Part shown: positions 22,368-33,877 of the stretch, piece after piece
Position numbering within the stretch: the stretch's first letter is position 1
How the letters are laid out: every line of letters starts with the position of its first letter
From: Microascus cirrosus
Taxonomy: Eukaryota > Ascomycota > Sordariomycetes > Microascales > Microascaceae
Reading direction: 5' to 3'
DNA: 64,000 nt
Assembly (NCBI GenBank): GCA_030271035.1
Contig: JAMBUN010000220.1
Coordinates: 124,001 to 188,000 of the forward strand
Translations under genes and position numbers: made by a program
Notes under the pieces: model-generated
Told to the model about the DNA's origin: nothing
Database searches by the model: none
What the model saw: the letters and a program-made list of their open reading frames with translations, nothing else

Positions 22368-23502
22368 GGGGCGGGACAACCCGGTGACGGGAGCAGACCC
22401 TTGTTCATACCCTGACGGGCAATTCATAACGAATACCTCAAGCTCTTCACCCTCCAAAATCACTGTTCACGTCGAGAGTACGGGAAGATCACCATACCCA
22501 TATCCCGCCCCCGCCCCTTTTCCACATACTTCCGCGACTATACCTCTTGTTTTGCCTGCTTAGCCTCGGGACGGAAGGTACATGGGTTGTGTTTTCATTT
22601 TTGTTTTCTATTTTAATTATGAGACCGAGACTTAAAACCCCTCATGCTTGACTCTTCCATACTGCTGTTAAGTAGCCCATAAAATTTAATGATGGTTCTG
22701 CACGATAGAGGGAAGTTCTGTTCCGGGTCTTCCACGGACTGCGCGGTTTCTAAATGGACCAATGGCCCTCTCTGGAGGCGACGGTGGACGCGAATCGGCA
22801 CTCCCATTCGAAGCCCCCGCAAGGAACAATCCCCATATCTTTTGGGTCCGCGCGCACAGGGAGTGTTCAACAATCGCGTATCACTTCTGGAGTTGAGACA
22901 TCATTCTTTTGTAACACGTGCATGAAACAGTTTGTGGGAGTTGGGTTTCTGGACGAGAGTTGCCACATTTGTGATCTCATTGAGCCTGAGTACCAGCCGC
23001 GACCGAGTGTCTGACACCTGTCCCTATGCGACAGGAGCTTTGGCCCACTGAGCTCTGGCCACTCGCAGCGGGTCTAGCGCCCACAGACTCCACGCAGAGA
23101 CCAGGCAGGATATCGGGGAACTGGGGTACGTATTCGCCTTCCCTTCCTGGCGTCGTACTGGGCAGCGGCCAAAGTCCCTCTCGAACCCTGGGTCTTCCAG
23201 CCTCTTGTCCGAGCGAAAGTTCATCCCATCCGGCCCGCCTGTTCTCTAATTACCCCTAAATCCGTTTGCGCCGTATCATTTCGAGTGTTTGCATCTCGGA
23301 GTCTCTTTTGTAATCGTATTTCACTCTGCGACTGCGACGTCATCCCTGACCCGACCGCGTGTTTCTCCCGTACCGATAAAATCGAGTGTTCAGCCACCCC
23401 AACTCGAGCTGACAACCCTCGGGGTTCATTTCCCTCAACCTCCGCCATCTCCGTACTTCCGCTGTCCCCCTCGACAGCCATAGTGGATTCATCGACTACA
23501 GC
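22368..23502. other. Intergenic region between alpha-tubulin and EDE1
   Basis: Contains the tubulin 3' untranslated region (T-rich near 22590-22620) and the EDE1 promoter and leader. One 86-codon frame at 22754-23014 has a paired-cysteine pattern and is listed separately as a weak candidate. Confidence 0.5.
22754..23014 (+). CDS. Weak candidate: small CxxC...CxxC protein
   Basis: An ATG-initiated frame of 86 codons ends with FFCNTCMKQFVGVGFLDESC and then HICD, giving two Cys-x2-Cys pairs about 15 residues apart, as in small zinc ribbons. The N-terminal half is compositionally plain. No homologue comes to mind, it lies in the EDE1 upstream region, and the pairs may be chance. It could also be part of a spliced gene whose other exons I cannot see. 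Confidence 0.2.
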   Translation: MDQWPSLEATVDANRHSHSKPPQGTIPISFGSARTGSVQQSRITSGVETSFFCNTCMKQFVGVGFLDESCHICDLIEPEYQPRPSV

Positions 23503-26500
23503 ATGTCGGCGGAGACGGGAACCGATCCTTCGCAGAACCTGAACCTCACCCCTGAGGAGAAGCGCGTCTTCGGCCAGCTGTTTCGCCAAGCCGACTATGA
23601 TAATGTCAGCGTCGTGACGGGCGAGGTTGCCGTCTCGTTCTTCGAGAAGACGAGGCTGGACACGAGGGTGTTGGGCCAGGTAAGATGACCCCGGCTCCTG
23701 TTCACGGTCGCCCGTCGCTGCGGCCCGGGCGGCGTACGTCATGCCTTGGACGAGACTAACCACGGCTTCGCGCAGATATGGCAGATTGCCGACACCGAAA
23801 ATAGGGGCTTTCTGACCCCAGCCGGCTTCTCCGTAGCCCTGCGACTGATTGGCCATGCGCAGGCCGGCCGCGAGCCCACCGCGGAGCTTGCTCGCCAGAG
23901 TGCTCCCATCCCGCGATTCGACGGCATGCCCCCAGCAGGCGCGGCCTCCCCGCCTCCCCCAGCTGCGCTCCAAGCTCAGGGAAGCGGCCAAAGCCAAGTT
24001 CGGATTCCGCCCTTGACGCCCGATAGGGTCGCCCAGTTCGCCGGCCTCTTTGAGAGGCAAAGCCTTGCCCCTGGCAACGTCCTCCCCGGAGACCAGGCGA
24101 AGCAGATCTTCGAGAAGTCAGGCTTGCCCAATGAGACACTGGGTCTTGTGTGGCAGCTGGCGGATACGGAACAGCGTGGTGCTTTCTTGGTCCATGAGTT
24201 TATCATTGCCATGCATCTCCTCAACGCCCTGAAGACCGGTGTTCTGAAGACCGTGCCAACGTCTCTACCTCAGGGCCTCATTGAGGCCGCCCGCCGCCAC
24301 CCCGCGCCGCGCCAGTCCCCGACACAGACCGGTCCTGTACCTGCAATTCACCCGCAGCTGAGCGGCTCCGGCGCCATGCGTACCGGGAGCCCTCTTGCCC
24401 GGGGGCCACCTGGACAGGCTGGAGGCGACTGGCTTATCACACCCCCCGAGAAGGCCAAGTTTGATTCGATATACGATAGTATTGATAAGTCGAAGAGGGG
24501 TTATATTACGGGTGAAGAGGCCGTACCCTTCCTTAGCCAATCCAACCTCAATGGCGACATGCTCGCCCAAATCTGGGACCTAGCCGACATCCACTCGGAG
24601 GGGCATCTCAACAAGGACGAGTTCGCGATCGCTATGTATCTCATCCGCCTACAACGAGCGCGGAGGGACGGCACCAACATCCTGCCGACGACTCTCCCGC
24701 CAAACCTCGTCCCCCCGAGCATGCGCAGCCAGGTGCGGCCACCGACGGCAGGCTCTGCCTTTGACTCTCCTCCGCCGCAACCTCCGCAGCCCCAGCCTCC
24801 CCTGCCAAAGTCGGCCGTCGAAGATCTGTTTGGCCTTGACGCTCCCGCGGCACCTGCTCAAGCTCCCTCGGCGACCGGAGGCTCGAATGTTAGTGATCCA
24901 TTCGGTGGATCTGCCGGTCCAGGGTCTCCAACAAGGGCTTCGCCACCACCCGCATCGAAGTTCCAGCCCTTTGTTCCGTCCTCTTCCTTCGGAAAAGGTC
25001 TCACGCAGCAGACAACGGGTGCACCTGCACCGGAGACGAAAGCGGGCAACGATTCTGAGGACCTGCTTGGCGACAATGACCCCGAAATCAGTTCCAAGCT
25101 GACGAACGAGTCTAGCGAGCTGGGGAACATCTCGAACCAGATTGGGACCCTCACCAAGCAGATGACAAACTTGCAGACGCAGCGAACCACTACACAGGGT
25201 GACCTCACCCAGGCCAACTCCCAGAAGAAGAACTTTGAGCAGCGACTCACGCAGCTCCGGGCCATGTACGAGAAGGAGGTCAAGGATGTGAATGCCTTGG
25301 AAGAGCAGCTTTCTGCTTCCAGGACGGAAACGAGGAAGCTCCAGGCGGAGTGTATGTCGCTCGATGGGAAGTACCAGGACTTACATAACCAGCACCAGCA
25401 AGTACAGTCACAGCTTCAGGCGGATCAGCAGGAGAACGCCAACTTGAAGGAGAAGATCCGCGCCCTCAACGCAGAGATCGCGCAGCTGAAACCGCAAATC
25501 GAGAAGATGAAGTCTGAAGCACGTCAGCAGAAGGGCCTCGTTGCTATCAACAAGAAGCAGCTGTCGACGAATGAAGGCGAGAGGGACAAGTTGAAGTCCG
25601 AGATGGAAGATCTTTCCAAGCAGAGCGAGGAGCTGTCCAGGCAGCCCACCGATAACTCACAGCAGTCGAGCTCGGCGCCGCAGGTCGCTAGTCCCGCCGC
25701 GTCTACGACGAGCGCGACGAACCCCTTCTTTAAGCGGACGGCCAGCACCGATGTTATGGGAGCTTTCCCCTCTCAGCCCGTGAAGGGCTCGGACAACCTG
25801 TTCGACGACATCTTCGGTGGCCCCTCGCCCTCGACAAACACTCCCCCACCCGCGGGCTCCTCGGGTCAGCCCCAGCACACTGGTGCCTCGACCGGAAGCG
25901 GGGCATCAATGGCGACACCCCCGGCAACCAGTCCAAGCGTTAGCCGGCAAGGCACTCTAAATGCTGAATCCGCTGTTCCCCCCCCTCCTGAATCGCGGCA
26001 GATGAGTTCGAGCTTCCTTCCCATGAAGGATACCTCTGAATCACTGTCGTCATCTCGACAGGTCTCCCCCCCCCAATCCCGCCTTGAGGGTGAGAGGGGA
26101 ACGACAACACCTCCGGTTCCTAGTGTCGGAGCGTTCCCATCCATCGAACCATCCAGCATTGGCCAAAGCAGGGCCGAATCGCCAGCCGACACCAAGCCAA
26201 AAGTGAGTGGAGACCTATCCAACGGGTCCGTTCCCACGCCCGACGCATCGGAAGGAACAGAGGCGGCCGCCGCGGGCAAGACAGACCCCTTCGGCGCCAC
26301 GGATGAGGCGAAGGCAAAGGCGGACTTCGATAGCGCCTTCGCGAGCTTCAAGAGCAACAAGAGCCTGGAGAAGCCTCAGAGTGGAGAGAGCAACGCCTTT
26401 TCGAGCTTCAATACCGAGTTCCCTCCAATCTCAGAGCTCGAGCAAGACGAGTCGGATTCGGACAGTGAGCCGGGAGCCGGCTTTGACGACGACTTTGCCC

Positions 26501-27449
26501 CGTCGTCGCCCAAGGAGGCCAGCAAAGGGGGCGAGGAGAAACGGGCTAGCGCACCGGTTGAGGGCAAGACCGAGGAGCCGCGCGATGATGAGAAGCCGGC
26601 AGAGAGCCTGCCTGCCACAAACAATAGGTAGCGTCTTCCCATGTGTATTTGATTTCGGCACTGCATAATATAATCCTAATTCACCCCGCACATGAGCCCT
26701 TCGTGTCTATGTTTGCGTTACGCAATTGCTCCTCGGGATGTACGCCTTCTAACACATCCCAGCAAACCAAGCAGTGCGGGTGACATCTTCGGCTCTACTC
26801 TGTCCACGCCGACTGCCCCGGTGCCAGCAGACCAGCCCTCGGCTCCTGCTCCTGCGGCTGGTGCTGCATCTAACCCGGCTGCGAATCAGACGCCCTTCGA
26901 CGATGACCTGGACGATGACTTTGAGGGGTTAGAAGATGCCAAGGAGGGCTCGGCGGACGACGACTTCGCGAATATTTCGAGGGACGACTTCAACTCTGTG
27001 TTCGATAGCCCACAGACAAGTCAGGTGAAGAGCGAGTTCGACTTTGGCACGCTATCCACGGGGTCTCTTCCCAACGCCAACGCCCAGGGTGCTGCCGAAT
27101 CTAATACTACCCCCGGTCCCCTCCCGCCCGTGAAGGCCGACGCGGGCGATTGGGATGCCATGTTCTCAGACCTCAAGCCCGCGGGGAGCGGGTCTCCCAA
27201 GGAGGAGGAGCGGCCCGAGGTGAAGAGGACGGAATCCGGTGACGATGATCCGATGCTGAAGCAGCTGGTTGGAATGGGGTACACGCGGGACCAATCTCTT
27301 TCGGCGTTGGAGAAGTATGATTATAACCTCGAGAGGGTAAGTTGATTCTTCACAACGCTTTTGCTTCGAACCCTAGTTCGCTGCTCTGGTTTTATCATGC
27401 TTGGAACTAACAGTTCCAGGCGGCGAACCACCTTGCTAGCCAGTCATGA
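23503..27449 (+). CDS. EDE1: Ede1/Eps15-type endocytic scaffold with three EH domains and a UBA domain
   Basis: Four exons, 23503-23679, 23776-26627, 26763-27336 and 27420-27449, give 1,210 aa (yeast Ede1 has 1,381). Three EH domains lie at about residues 15-105, 137-228 and 280-375, each with the EF-hand-like core (IWQIADTENRGFL, VWQLADTEQRGAF, IWDLADIHSEGHL). EH domains bind NPF motifs, and a TNPFF motif is present near residue 710. A coiled coil spans about 498-683, followed by a long Ser/Pro-rich disordered region with DPF and FDD motifs. The C-terminus is a UBA domain (MLKQLVGMGYTRDQSLSALE) completed by a 30-nt last exon encoding AANHLASQS. Ede1 is an early-arriving organiser of clathrin-mediated endocytosis at the plasma membrane. 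The frame stops at 26634 and is open again only after intron 2, so the intron is required. Confidence 0.95.
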
Positions 27450-27881
27450 GGGCCTGTCCACTCCTTGAATTAGCCTTCTTTTACTTGACTTCATTTCATC
27501 TACATATAGGAGTGTAATTATTGGCGTTGTGAACGCCTGAGGCATTACTGGTGTTTGTGAGGATTGAGTAGGGACGCCCGGTGGAAGGGTTGAGAGGAAG
27601 CGGGGATGAAACCTGGGGAGGTGTAATTAGTGTGCGAATGGTGAGGGAAGAGGTTGTACATGTAGGGATCTCGTACTTTTTGAAACCGTTCGTTGCTGTT
27701 GTAGACGACGCGTTTTACTTCTCATTCAAATAAGGCCACTGGGCAGGTGAGACATGAGTATCCTACGAGTACACATCGTACTCGGTGTCGTATATTTATC
27801 GTCAATCCATATATATCCAGCACACGAACGCCCCAACTCCATGCGCCAACCACAACCAACTTTAACCCGAACCTGAGCCAA
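27450..27881. other. Convergent 3' region between EDE1 and SEC6
   Basis: Non-coding, with short T/A-rich stretches. Probably both 3' untranslated regions. Confidence 0.5.
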
Positions 27882-30134
27882 CTACTTCACCTTGCCCATG
27901 ATCGTGTCCGGTCCCCTCACAACCTCCATCCGCGCCGCCCTCCCCTTGACGGCATTCAGCATCCCCCTCTCAAAGTCGTCCCTACTCCTCAGCACAGCTT
28001 CCACCCACCCGATCTGCAGGTCCCAGTACCTCTCCTTGAACCCCTGGAACGCGTCCGCGATGGCGTCCTTGGGCGCCGTGAGCAGCTCTAGGAACGGCTC
28101 TGTGACGCGCCACGTCGCCTTGATGCCCTCCGCCAGCTCGGGGCTCGGCAGCGTGTCAAAGAACTCGAACGCCGTCTCGATGTCGCTGAAGATCTTCTGC
28201 TGGAAGGGGTCCGACCGCCGGAACTTGGCGCCGCGGTTGCGCACCGAGGAGAGATACCGCACCAGGAGCTCGTCGGCAAAGATCTCGATGAAGATGTCGA
28301 CCAGCGAGGCGTTGAGCACCTGCCGGTAGTCCCCGACGTACTCATCGAAGGTGACAACCAGCTGTTTCATGGCCGTGGCGTTGTACCACTTGGGGGTGAA
28401 GAAGTCAGGCATCACAGGTCGGAAGTCCACTGCAAAGATGAGGTGCGCGAACTTGGTGATGCACCACGTCGAGAAGTCGACGTAGCCGTCGCGTAGGCTC
28501 GCCACCTCGGGCGCCACGCGGTCGAGGTAGCCCTGCCCCACCAGCGGCTCGAACTTGGCGCAGAAGCCCGAGAGGTAGCCCAGGCGACCCTCGTCCTCGT
28601 TGTCGTCGATGCAGGCGATCTGGTCGTTGGCCGTCGCGACAAGCCAGTCCTGCAGACTCTGGAAGTTTTCTAGTTCGGCCACTGCCCCGGACTCGTAGCC
28701 TGCCGCCTCGTCACTTAGCATCTTCTGCCAGTCGCGCTGACGGCTGCGCAGGCGGAGGATCATGGCATCCACCACACCCTCAACCACGTCGGCGCGGTTC
28801 GAGTTGCCGGCGACGTCGAGCTGCTCCCGCATCATGCGCCACAGGTCGACGAGGTTGCGGGTGCGGAAGAAGCCATACTCGTCCTGGTCGAGGTTCGAGC
28901 CCTCGACGCTGCGTTCGGCGAAGTCCTTCTGCTCGAGCTTGAAGATGCGGTCGATCCACTCGTCGAGGTACTTGATTATTAGCGAGCGGAAGTCGCGCAC
29001 TAGCTCGGCCTCGCGGCCGTCGATGACGTGCGGGGTAAGCTCATCCGACTTGAAGCCCAGCTTGGACATCTTCTTGTAGTACTTCTCGGGCCAGCCGACG
29101 ATCTCCAGGGTGGTGGCGGAGCTGGTAGCCGGGTCGTCGATGACGCCGACGAGGGTGTCGTGCATAAGCTGGTGGTACACGCTACCGTACATCTTGAGGA
29201 TGCGCCACTTCTTGGGCATCAGGGGCGCCATGCCGATCTTGACGGCATTCAAGTCGTTGAAGTACCACTTCATGGACTTCTCCAGCGCGGAGGGATCCTC
29301 GAGGAAGGTGGCCTTAGCTTCCTCGAACTGCTGCTCTGCCGTGGCGCGGATGGCCTGTAGGAATTTATCCTTGTAGCCGCGCACCTGCTTCGCGCCGTCG
29401 GTGATGCCCTGGAAGCGCGAGGCCATCTCGCGGTGGTCCTTCAGGGCTTGCTGCAGGGCCAGCACCTTCTGGTCGCTCTTCTCCTCGGCCTCCATGACGA
29501 CGGCGAAGCGCACGACGAGCCCGTTATTGCCGTTCACGACGAGATTGATGAGGTTCAGGGCCAGGATGCCGACGTGCTCGTCGAACCAGTCGATCATATC
29601 GTCGAGGCGCGCGAAGTAGTCCTCTAGGGTCGACTGCAGGCTCGGGTCGTCGGCGCGCTGGATCTGCTCCATGGCGTCGTCTCGGATGTTGCGCAGCTGT
29701 GTGAGCTCGTAGTGCACGGGCAGCAGGTTCGGCATATTCTCTCTGTCCACGTCGTCCTCCTGCAGCATCTGCTCTACGGCGCCTAGGCGCTCATTGAACA
29801 TCTCCAGGTTCCGGCGCATAGTCTCGACGGCACCAAAGTTGCGGTGGGCCTGAGACACGAAGTTGATGGTGGTAAAGTCGCTGATCATGTTCTGTGACTC
29901 GGAACACAGCCCGTCGATTTTCATCATCTCCTCCTTTATCTGCTGGACGGTCTTGAGACCATCTGTCAGGCCGGTCATGCCGCTCTGGGTGCTCTCCAGC
30001 TGTTCATCCAGTCCGGAGCGCAGCTGGGCGTCAACGGCGGCCTTCTTGCGGGCGAACTCGCCCTTGAGGGCCAGGATCTTGTCGAGGTCATCCGGATGGC
30101 GGAGGAGGTCCGCGAGCTTCGGCACGGGATCCAT
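27882..30134 (-). CDS. SEC6: Exocyst complex component Sec6
   Basis: A single exon of 750 aa, close to other fungal Sec6 proteins. It is almost wholly helical: an N-terminal coiled coil (LADLLRHPDDLDKILALKGEF onward), then the rod-like CATCHR bundles. Recognisable Sec6 segments are FTTINFVSQAHRNF, WYFNDLNAVKIGMAPLMPKKWRI, and EYGFFRTRNLVDLWRMMREQ. The exocyst is an octamer that tethers secretory vesicles to the plasma membrane at hyphal tips and septa; Sec6 also contacts SNAREs. The ATG at 30134 begins MDPVPKLADLL, and nothing in frame upstream suggests a longer form. Absence of introns in a gene this size stands out against its neighbours. EDE1, its convergent neighbour, also acts in membrane traffic, but they share no promoter. 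Confidence 0.95.
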   Translation of the reverse strand: MDPVPKLADLLRHPDDLDKILALKGEFARKKAAVDAQLRSGLDEQLESTQSGMTGLTDGLKTVQQIKEEMMKIDGLCSESQNMISDFTTINFVSQAHRNFGAVETMRRNLEMFNERLGAVEQMLQEDDVDRENMPNLLPVHYELTQLRNIRDDAMEQIQRADDPSLQSTLEDYFARLDDMIDWFDEHVGILALNLINLVVNGNNGLVVRFAVVMEAEEKSDQKVLALQQALKDHREMASRFQGITDGAKQVRGYKDKFLQAIRATAEQQFEEAKATFLEDPSALEKSMKWYFNDLNAVKIGMAPLMPKKWRILKMYGSVYHQLMHDTLVGVIDDPATSSATTLEIVGWPEKYYKKMSKLGFKSDELTPHVIDGREAELVRDFRSLIIKYLDEWIDRIFKLEQKDFAERSVEGSNLDQDEYGFFRTRNLVDLWRMMREQLDVAGNSNRADVVEGVVDAMILRLRSRQRDWQKMLSDEAAGYESGAVAELENFQSLQDWLVATANDQIACIDDNEDEGRLGYLSGFCAKFEPLVGQGYLDRVAPEVASLRDGYVDFSTWCITKFAHLIFAVDFRPVMPDFFTPKWYNATAMKQLVVTFDEYVGDYRQVLNASLVDIFIEIFADELLVRYLSSVRNRGAKFRRSDPFQQKIFSDIETAFEFFDTLPSPELAEGIKATWRVTEPFLELLTAPKDAIADAFQGFKERYWDLQIGWVEAVLRSRDDFERGMLNAVKGRAARMEVVRGPDTIMGKVK

Positions 30135-33100
30135 TGTCAGAGGGTTGGTATGGTGTCGAGAAGAATGCTACGGGCATGGCGCCCTGGCGAATTGGCTATC
30201 ACGGTCGGAACCGAGGCACTGGCGATGTTATTTGGGGCCCGGCCATGCGATGCTCGACTCGGCACTGGTGAGGTGTCGTTGAGTTTCAGGTCACGTGAGG
30301 ACACCCCACGGGCCATTCGCTCCCGTGCTAAGCCCCATATTCAGCGCCGATCAGAAAGAATTTAAGTCAACGTAATTAGATTAACACGCCAACGTTTGGC
30401 TGCAAATCCCGGAATCTGAACATCAACGTATAGCATTGTGGTATATTGGATGGAATTTCCGTGGAACATGCTTTCTGGATTGTCGTCTATCGTCATCCCA
30501 AGCCCAAGTTCTCAAGGAGTGAGGGAGCCAAGAACGAGCCGGGACCCATCTCTGCCAGGGCGCATTTACATGGGAATGGTATCGACCAACAATCGACTAT
30601 GGCTCGAGCTTCCCGAATCCTGTCCACGCGTTCACAGCCTTCCTGAAAGGTTCCCAAGGTCCGACCAGGTCCAGGGGTAGCGGCCTTGAGCCCTCCCAAG
30701 TTGCTCCATACCAGCGACCCCCTCTTCACATAATCACATACCCCGTCCAATCTCTCACCACCGGCTCGACTTGCCCTCCATCGTCCCAGACTAACATGGT
30801 CTCGTTCACCCAAGAGGCGGCCTCCTCATCCTGTAGACGCTAGGCCTCCCAGATGAGAAACGATTTTCCCTCCGCAGGAAAACGTGTCCGATTTGGCTTG
30901 ACAGCCGCGCACCAAGGATCTGGTGAGCTGAAAGTGGGCCAGGAGGTAGCTGGCTTGCATCTGAATATCATGTCTCTGCCATGGTTGTAAGCGCTCTCGC
31001 TGCACCTCACATTGTCACCCCAGGATCAACCGCGCATCTCATCGGCATAAGCAGACACTTGACTCCGCACTCCATATTTTCTCTTTCGCACCCCGACAAT
31101 GCGACATCGACCACCTTGAATCCCGGGCTAACCGCAACGTTCCGTTGAAGAGACCCGAGCTCAGGCCAAGCGAGGTCAGAGAGCTGCGCCGCAGAACCGC
31201 ATGATGGAAAGGCGAATTATTAGAGGGGGTGAGGCTGAGCTGATTTCCACGCGATCGCCGTCCGGGATTTCGATGAATTTCATGCGTTTCCATGTTGTGT
31301 GTGGATCATATTAAGGACCCTTCAGTGAATCCCAGCCGATCTGGCACCCGTTCGCGGCAGCATCCCTCGCATCTTCCCTCGCCACGTGCCGCGTTTCGAA
31401 ACTGTGCTTACTGCGCGAACGTTGTGACTGCGGTGATTCTCTGCCACTCGCATGAATTCCGTCATGAGCAGTGAACCTATCACGGTGGGTGATAGTTCGT
31501 GCCTGGCACAGGCGCCATAATTGGCGGTTCAGTGGCCCCCTGGTGTGTATCACGATGTCCTGCAGTCGAGCCAGCCGCTTGCTATGTATGGCTCGTGCAG
31601 ACCAGGAATCCAGCGGGGATCCAGTGTCGTGCCCCGGCTCTATCACTCCCCGGGAATAGCATACTCACCCAGGCCAGACGATTGGGCGAACGTCCATCTA
31701 CCCAGAAGGGTCCATCCCACAATTTATCCTTGACGAACCCACTCCCCCTTACCACGTCCCATTCTCGCATCCGAACTCTTCCATCGCAACGTCTGGACCT
31801 GAAGCGGCGATAGGTGCAGGGGGTGCAGATCAGCGGTCCACCTCCGCACACCTTGGAATATTGGCATGCGCACCCTTTCTTGAAATCGGGCCTCTTCCAG
31901 TGGGGCTCTCGATGTTTCGTTTCGCTGGCGGCGGCTCCACAGCCGCTGATTGGCCAGAGCTGCTCGGTTTCAGAACCCCCTGCTGCATCAGATGTCATGA
32001 CTCCCGCGCGCGGCAGGCTGCGCAATTGGGTAACACGACCCCGCTAGTAAAACCCCGTTCTTTTTGCGCCCCTTCCCCTTTGGGCTGGCGCTACCAGGAC
32101 CGTACCCCGGTCCTAAATACGACGTTTTCTTTTCGCCCGATCCTTCCTGCCCTGTTGTTGGTACCACGCCCGCGGATTTGTTACGGCACGGGACTTCGTT
32201 CCTGGCCATGGGCTACCCGCATGACGGCAACCCCTGCGCATATCAGCCGGACCCCCCTGTCAATCCCAGGGGTCCGAGGACCTCCGCGGGCGCGAAGAAC
32301 CTCAAACTTGACGTCACCTCGTCCTGCCCGCGCTTGGCAACAAAGACTCTCCAACGCGAGAGTCACTAATCCCGTTATTGTCTCTTCCCTCTCTCAGAGA
32401 CAAGAACAAATAAGAAAACAAAAACAAAACAAAGGAAAAAAAATACACCACATTGTCGGTAGGGGAACAAAAGGAAAAGAAAAAGTCCTGTCGTCATTGT
32501 TGTTACTCCTGTGCGACAACAACAATAGAAGGTGAAAGGAAGCACCACACACGTCAGTTTGTCTCTGGAGGGCCCCTCTTGCTTGGGTTCCCTGGTAAGG
32601 TGTCTCAAGGCCTAGCCTAGATCTCTTGGCTATCGTTTGCCCCTGCAGAGGCATGCCCCGCAGATCTTCAACATGGGAAATCGAAGCGAGGAATCAGAGG
32701 CCAGAACACCGCCACCCTGCATGGCTTCCCGCTGCGAGGTGCCTGGATGCTGTTGCCCGAATGCCCCCAATCTTCGGCCGTGCCCCTGGCAAGGGGATTA
32801 TTTCCGAATATACACCCCCCCCCCAAAAAAAAAAATCCAAACAAACACACCCACCCCTCCGCTTCGTTCGGTCCTGAATATGCCCAGATCTCCTTTGTGC
32901 ACTTTCCTTTTTGGAGGATGGCTCACTGAAACCTTTCTCCAGTTTTCTTGGCCCCCGCCCTCCTCCCGCCATCGTTGCAAGGCCTACGGCCATGGGCTGG
33001 TGGCGTGTCTTACCTGCCGCCGCCTCTTGTCGAGTCGAATGGTGGTCCCCACGCCGGCGCGTGGCAGCGCGGCTCTCGTCCTTATTGAACAGTTCGTGAA

Positions 33101-33877
33101 GAAATCCCTGCTCGTTAAAGGGGGGGAGATCTTAACAGGGGTCACTTACACTCGGCTCCCATGGCCCAAGGATCTTTTGAATGGACCTCGTAGACCCGGT
33201 GCCGCATGGTAGTTCTCCAGCTCCGATGCCCAGTTTTTCCTTTTTGTGTGCCTCTCCTCGTGATTGCCTATTCGGGTCTCTCTCCCCCCTCTTCGTCAAG
33301 AATAAAAGGACCCTTCGTCTCACCTTCTCGGTGTTCCCCTTTCATCCCATTCATCCCAAACAGGATTGTTTCCTTCTCTTCTTCCACACTCCCTTACTCC
33401 AACTATTGGGAGCCATTGTTTCCTTATTCCAAAGCAGCAGCGCTCTTCTTGCCGGCCAAGTCCTAGGAACGAAACATCTTTCTTTTGGACACTAGACCCA
33501 ACGCTGTGTCGTGGGTTTAAGGTCTTCGACTCTCCTTGAACGCACTTGCCCTTGTGGATCCTTGCTGGACCATCGACCACTGCCATTGTGCCAGACATCA
33601 ACTTGCTCTTGAATCACAGACACGCTTCCTGAATCACCAAACAGGCTTCGTTATTCAAATACGCACCCGTCACCCTTAAAAGGGAAGGAACCCGCTTTCT
33701 GAGTCTCATCTCAAACCACCTTCCTCAAACCAAAACACGACACTCGGCAACCATAGAGACATATCTTCACCAAACCCTTTACACAACAAACAACCCCAAG
33801 AAGCTCATAAATCGGAGCACCCTTCACTACAACAACCCACATCCAACCTCACACATAAACCACATCTGCCACACACG
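30135..33877. other. Long intergenic region upstream of SEC6 and the AA11 gene
   Basis: 3.7 kb, the longest gap in the window. No gene is supported. A TCACGTGA palindrome lies near the SEC6 start and a TGACGTCA palindrome at 32309-32316. A C10-A11 homopolymer junction is at about 32815-32835. From about 33300 to 33877 the plus strand is pyrimidine- and then CA-rich without G, typical of a long leader or promoter of a strongly regulated secreted-enzyme gene. Short frames throughout lack motifs. Confidence 0.5.
30291..30298. promoter_or_regulatory. TCACGTGA palindrome upstream of SEC6
   Basis: An 8-bp perfect palindrome containing the CACGTG E-box core, about 160 bp upstream of the SEC6 ATG. 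bHLH factors such as Cbf1-type proteins bind this core. Function here is inferred from sequence and position only. Confidence 0.3.
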
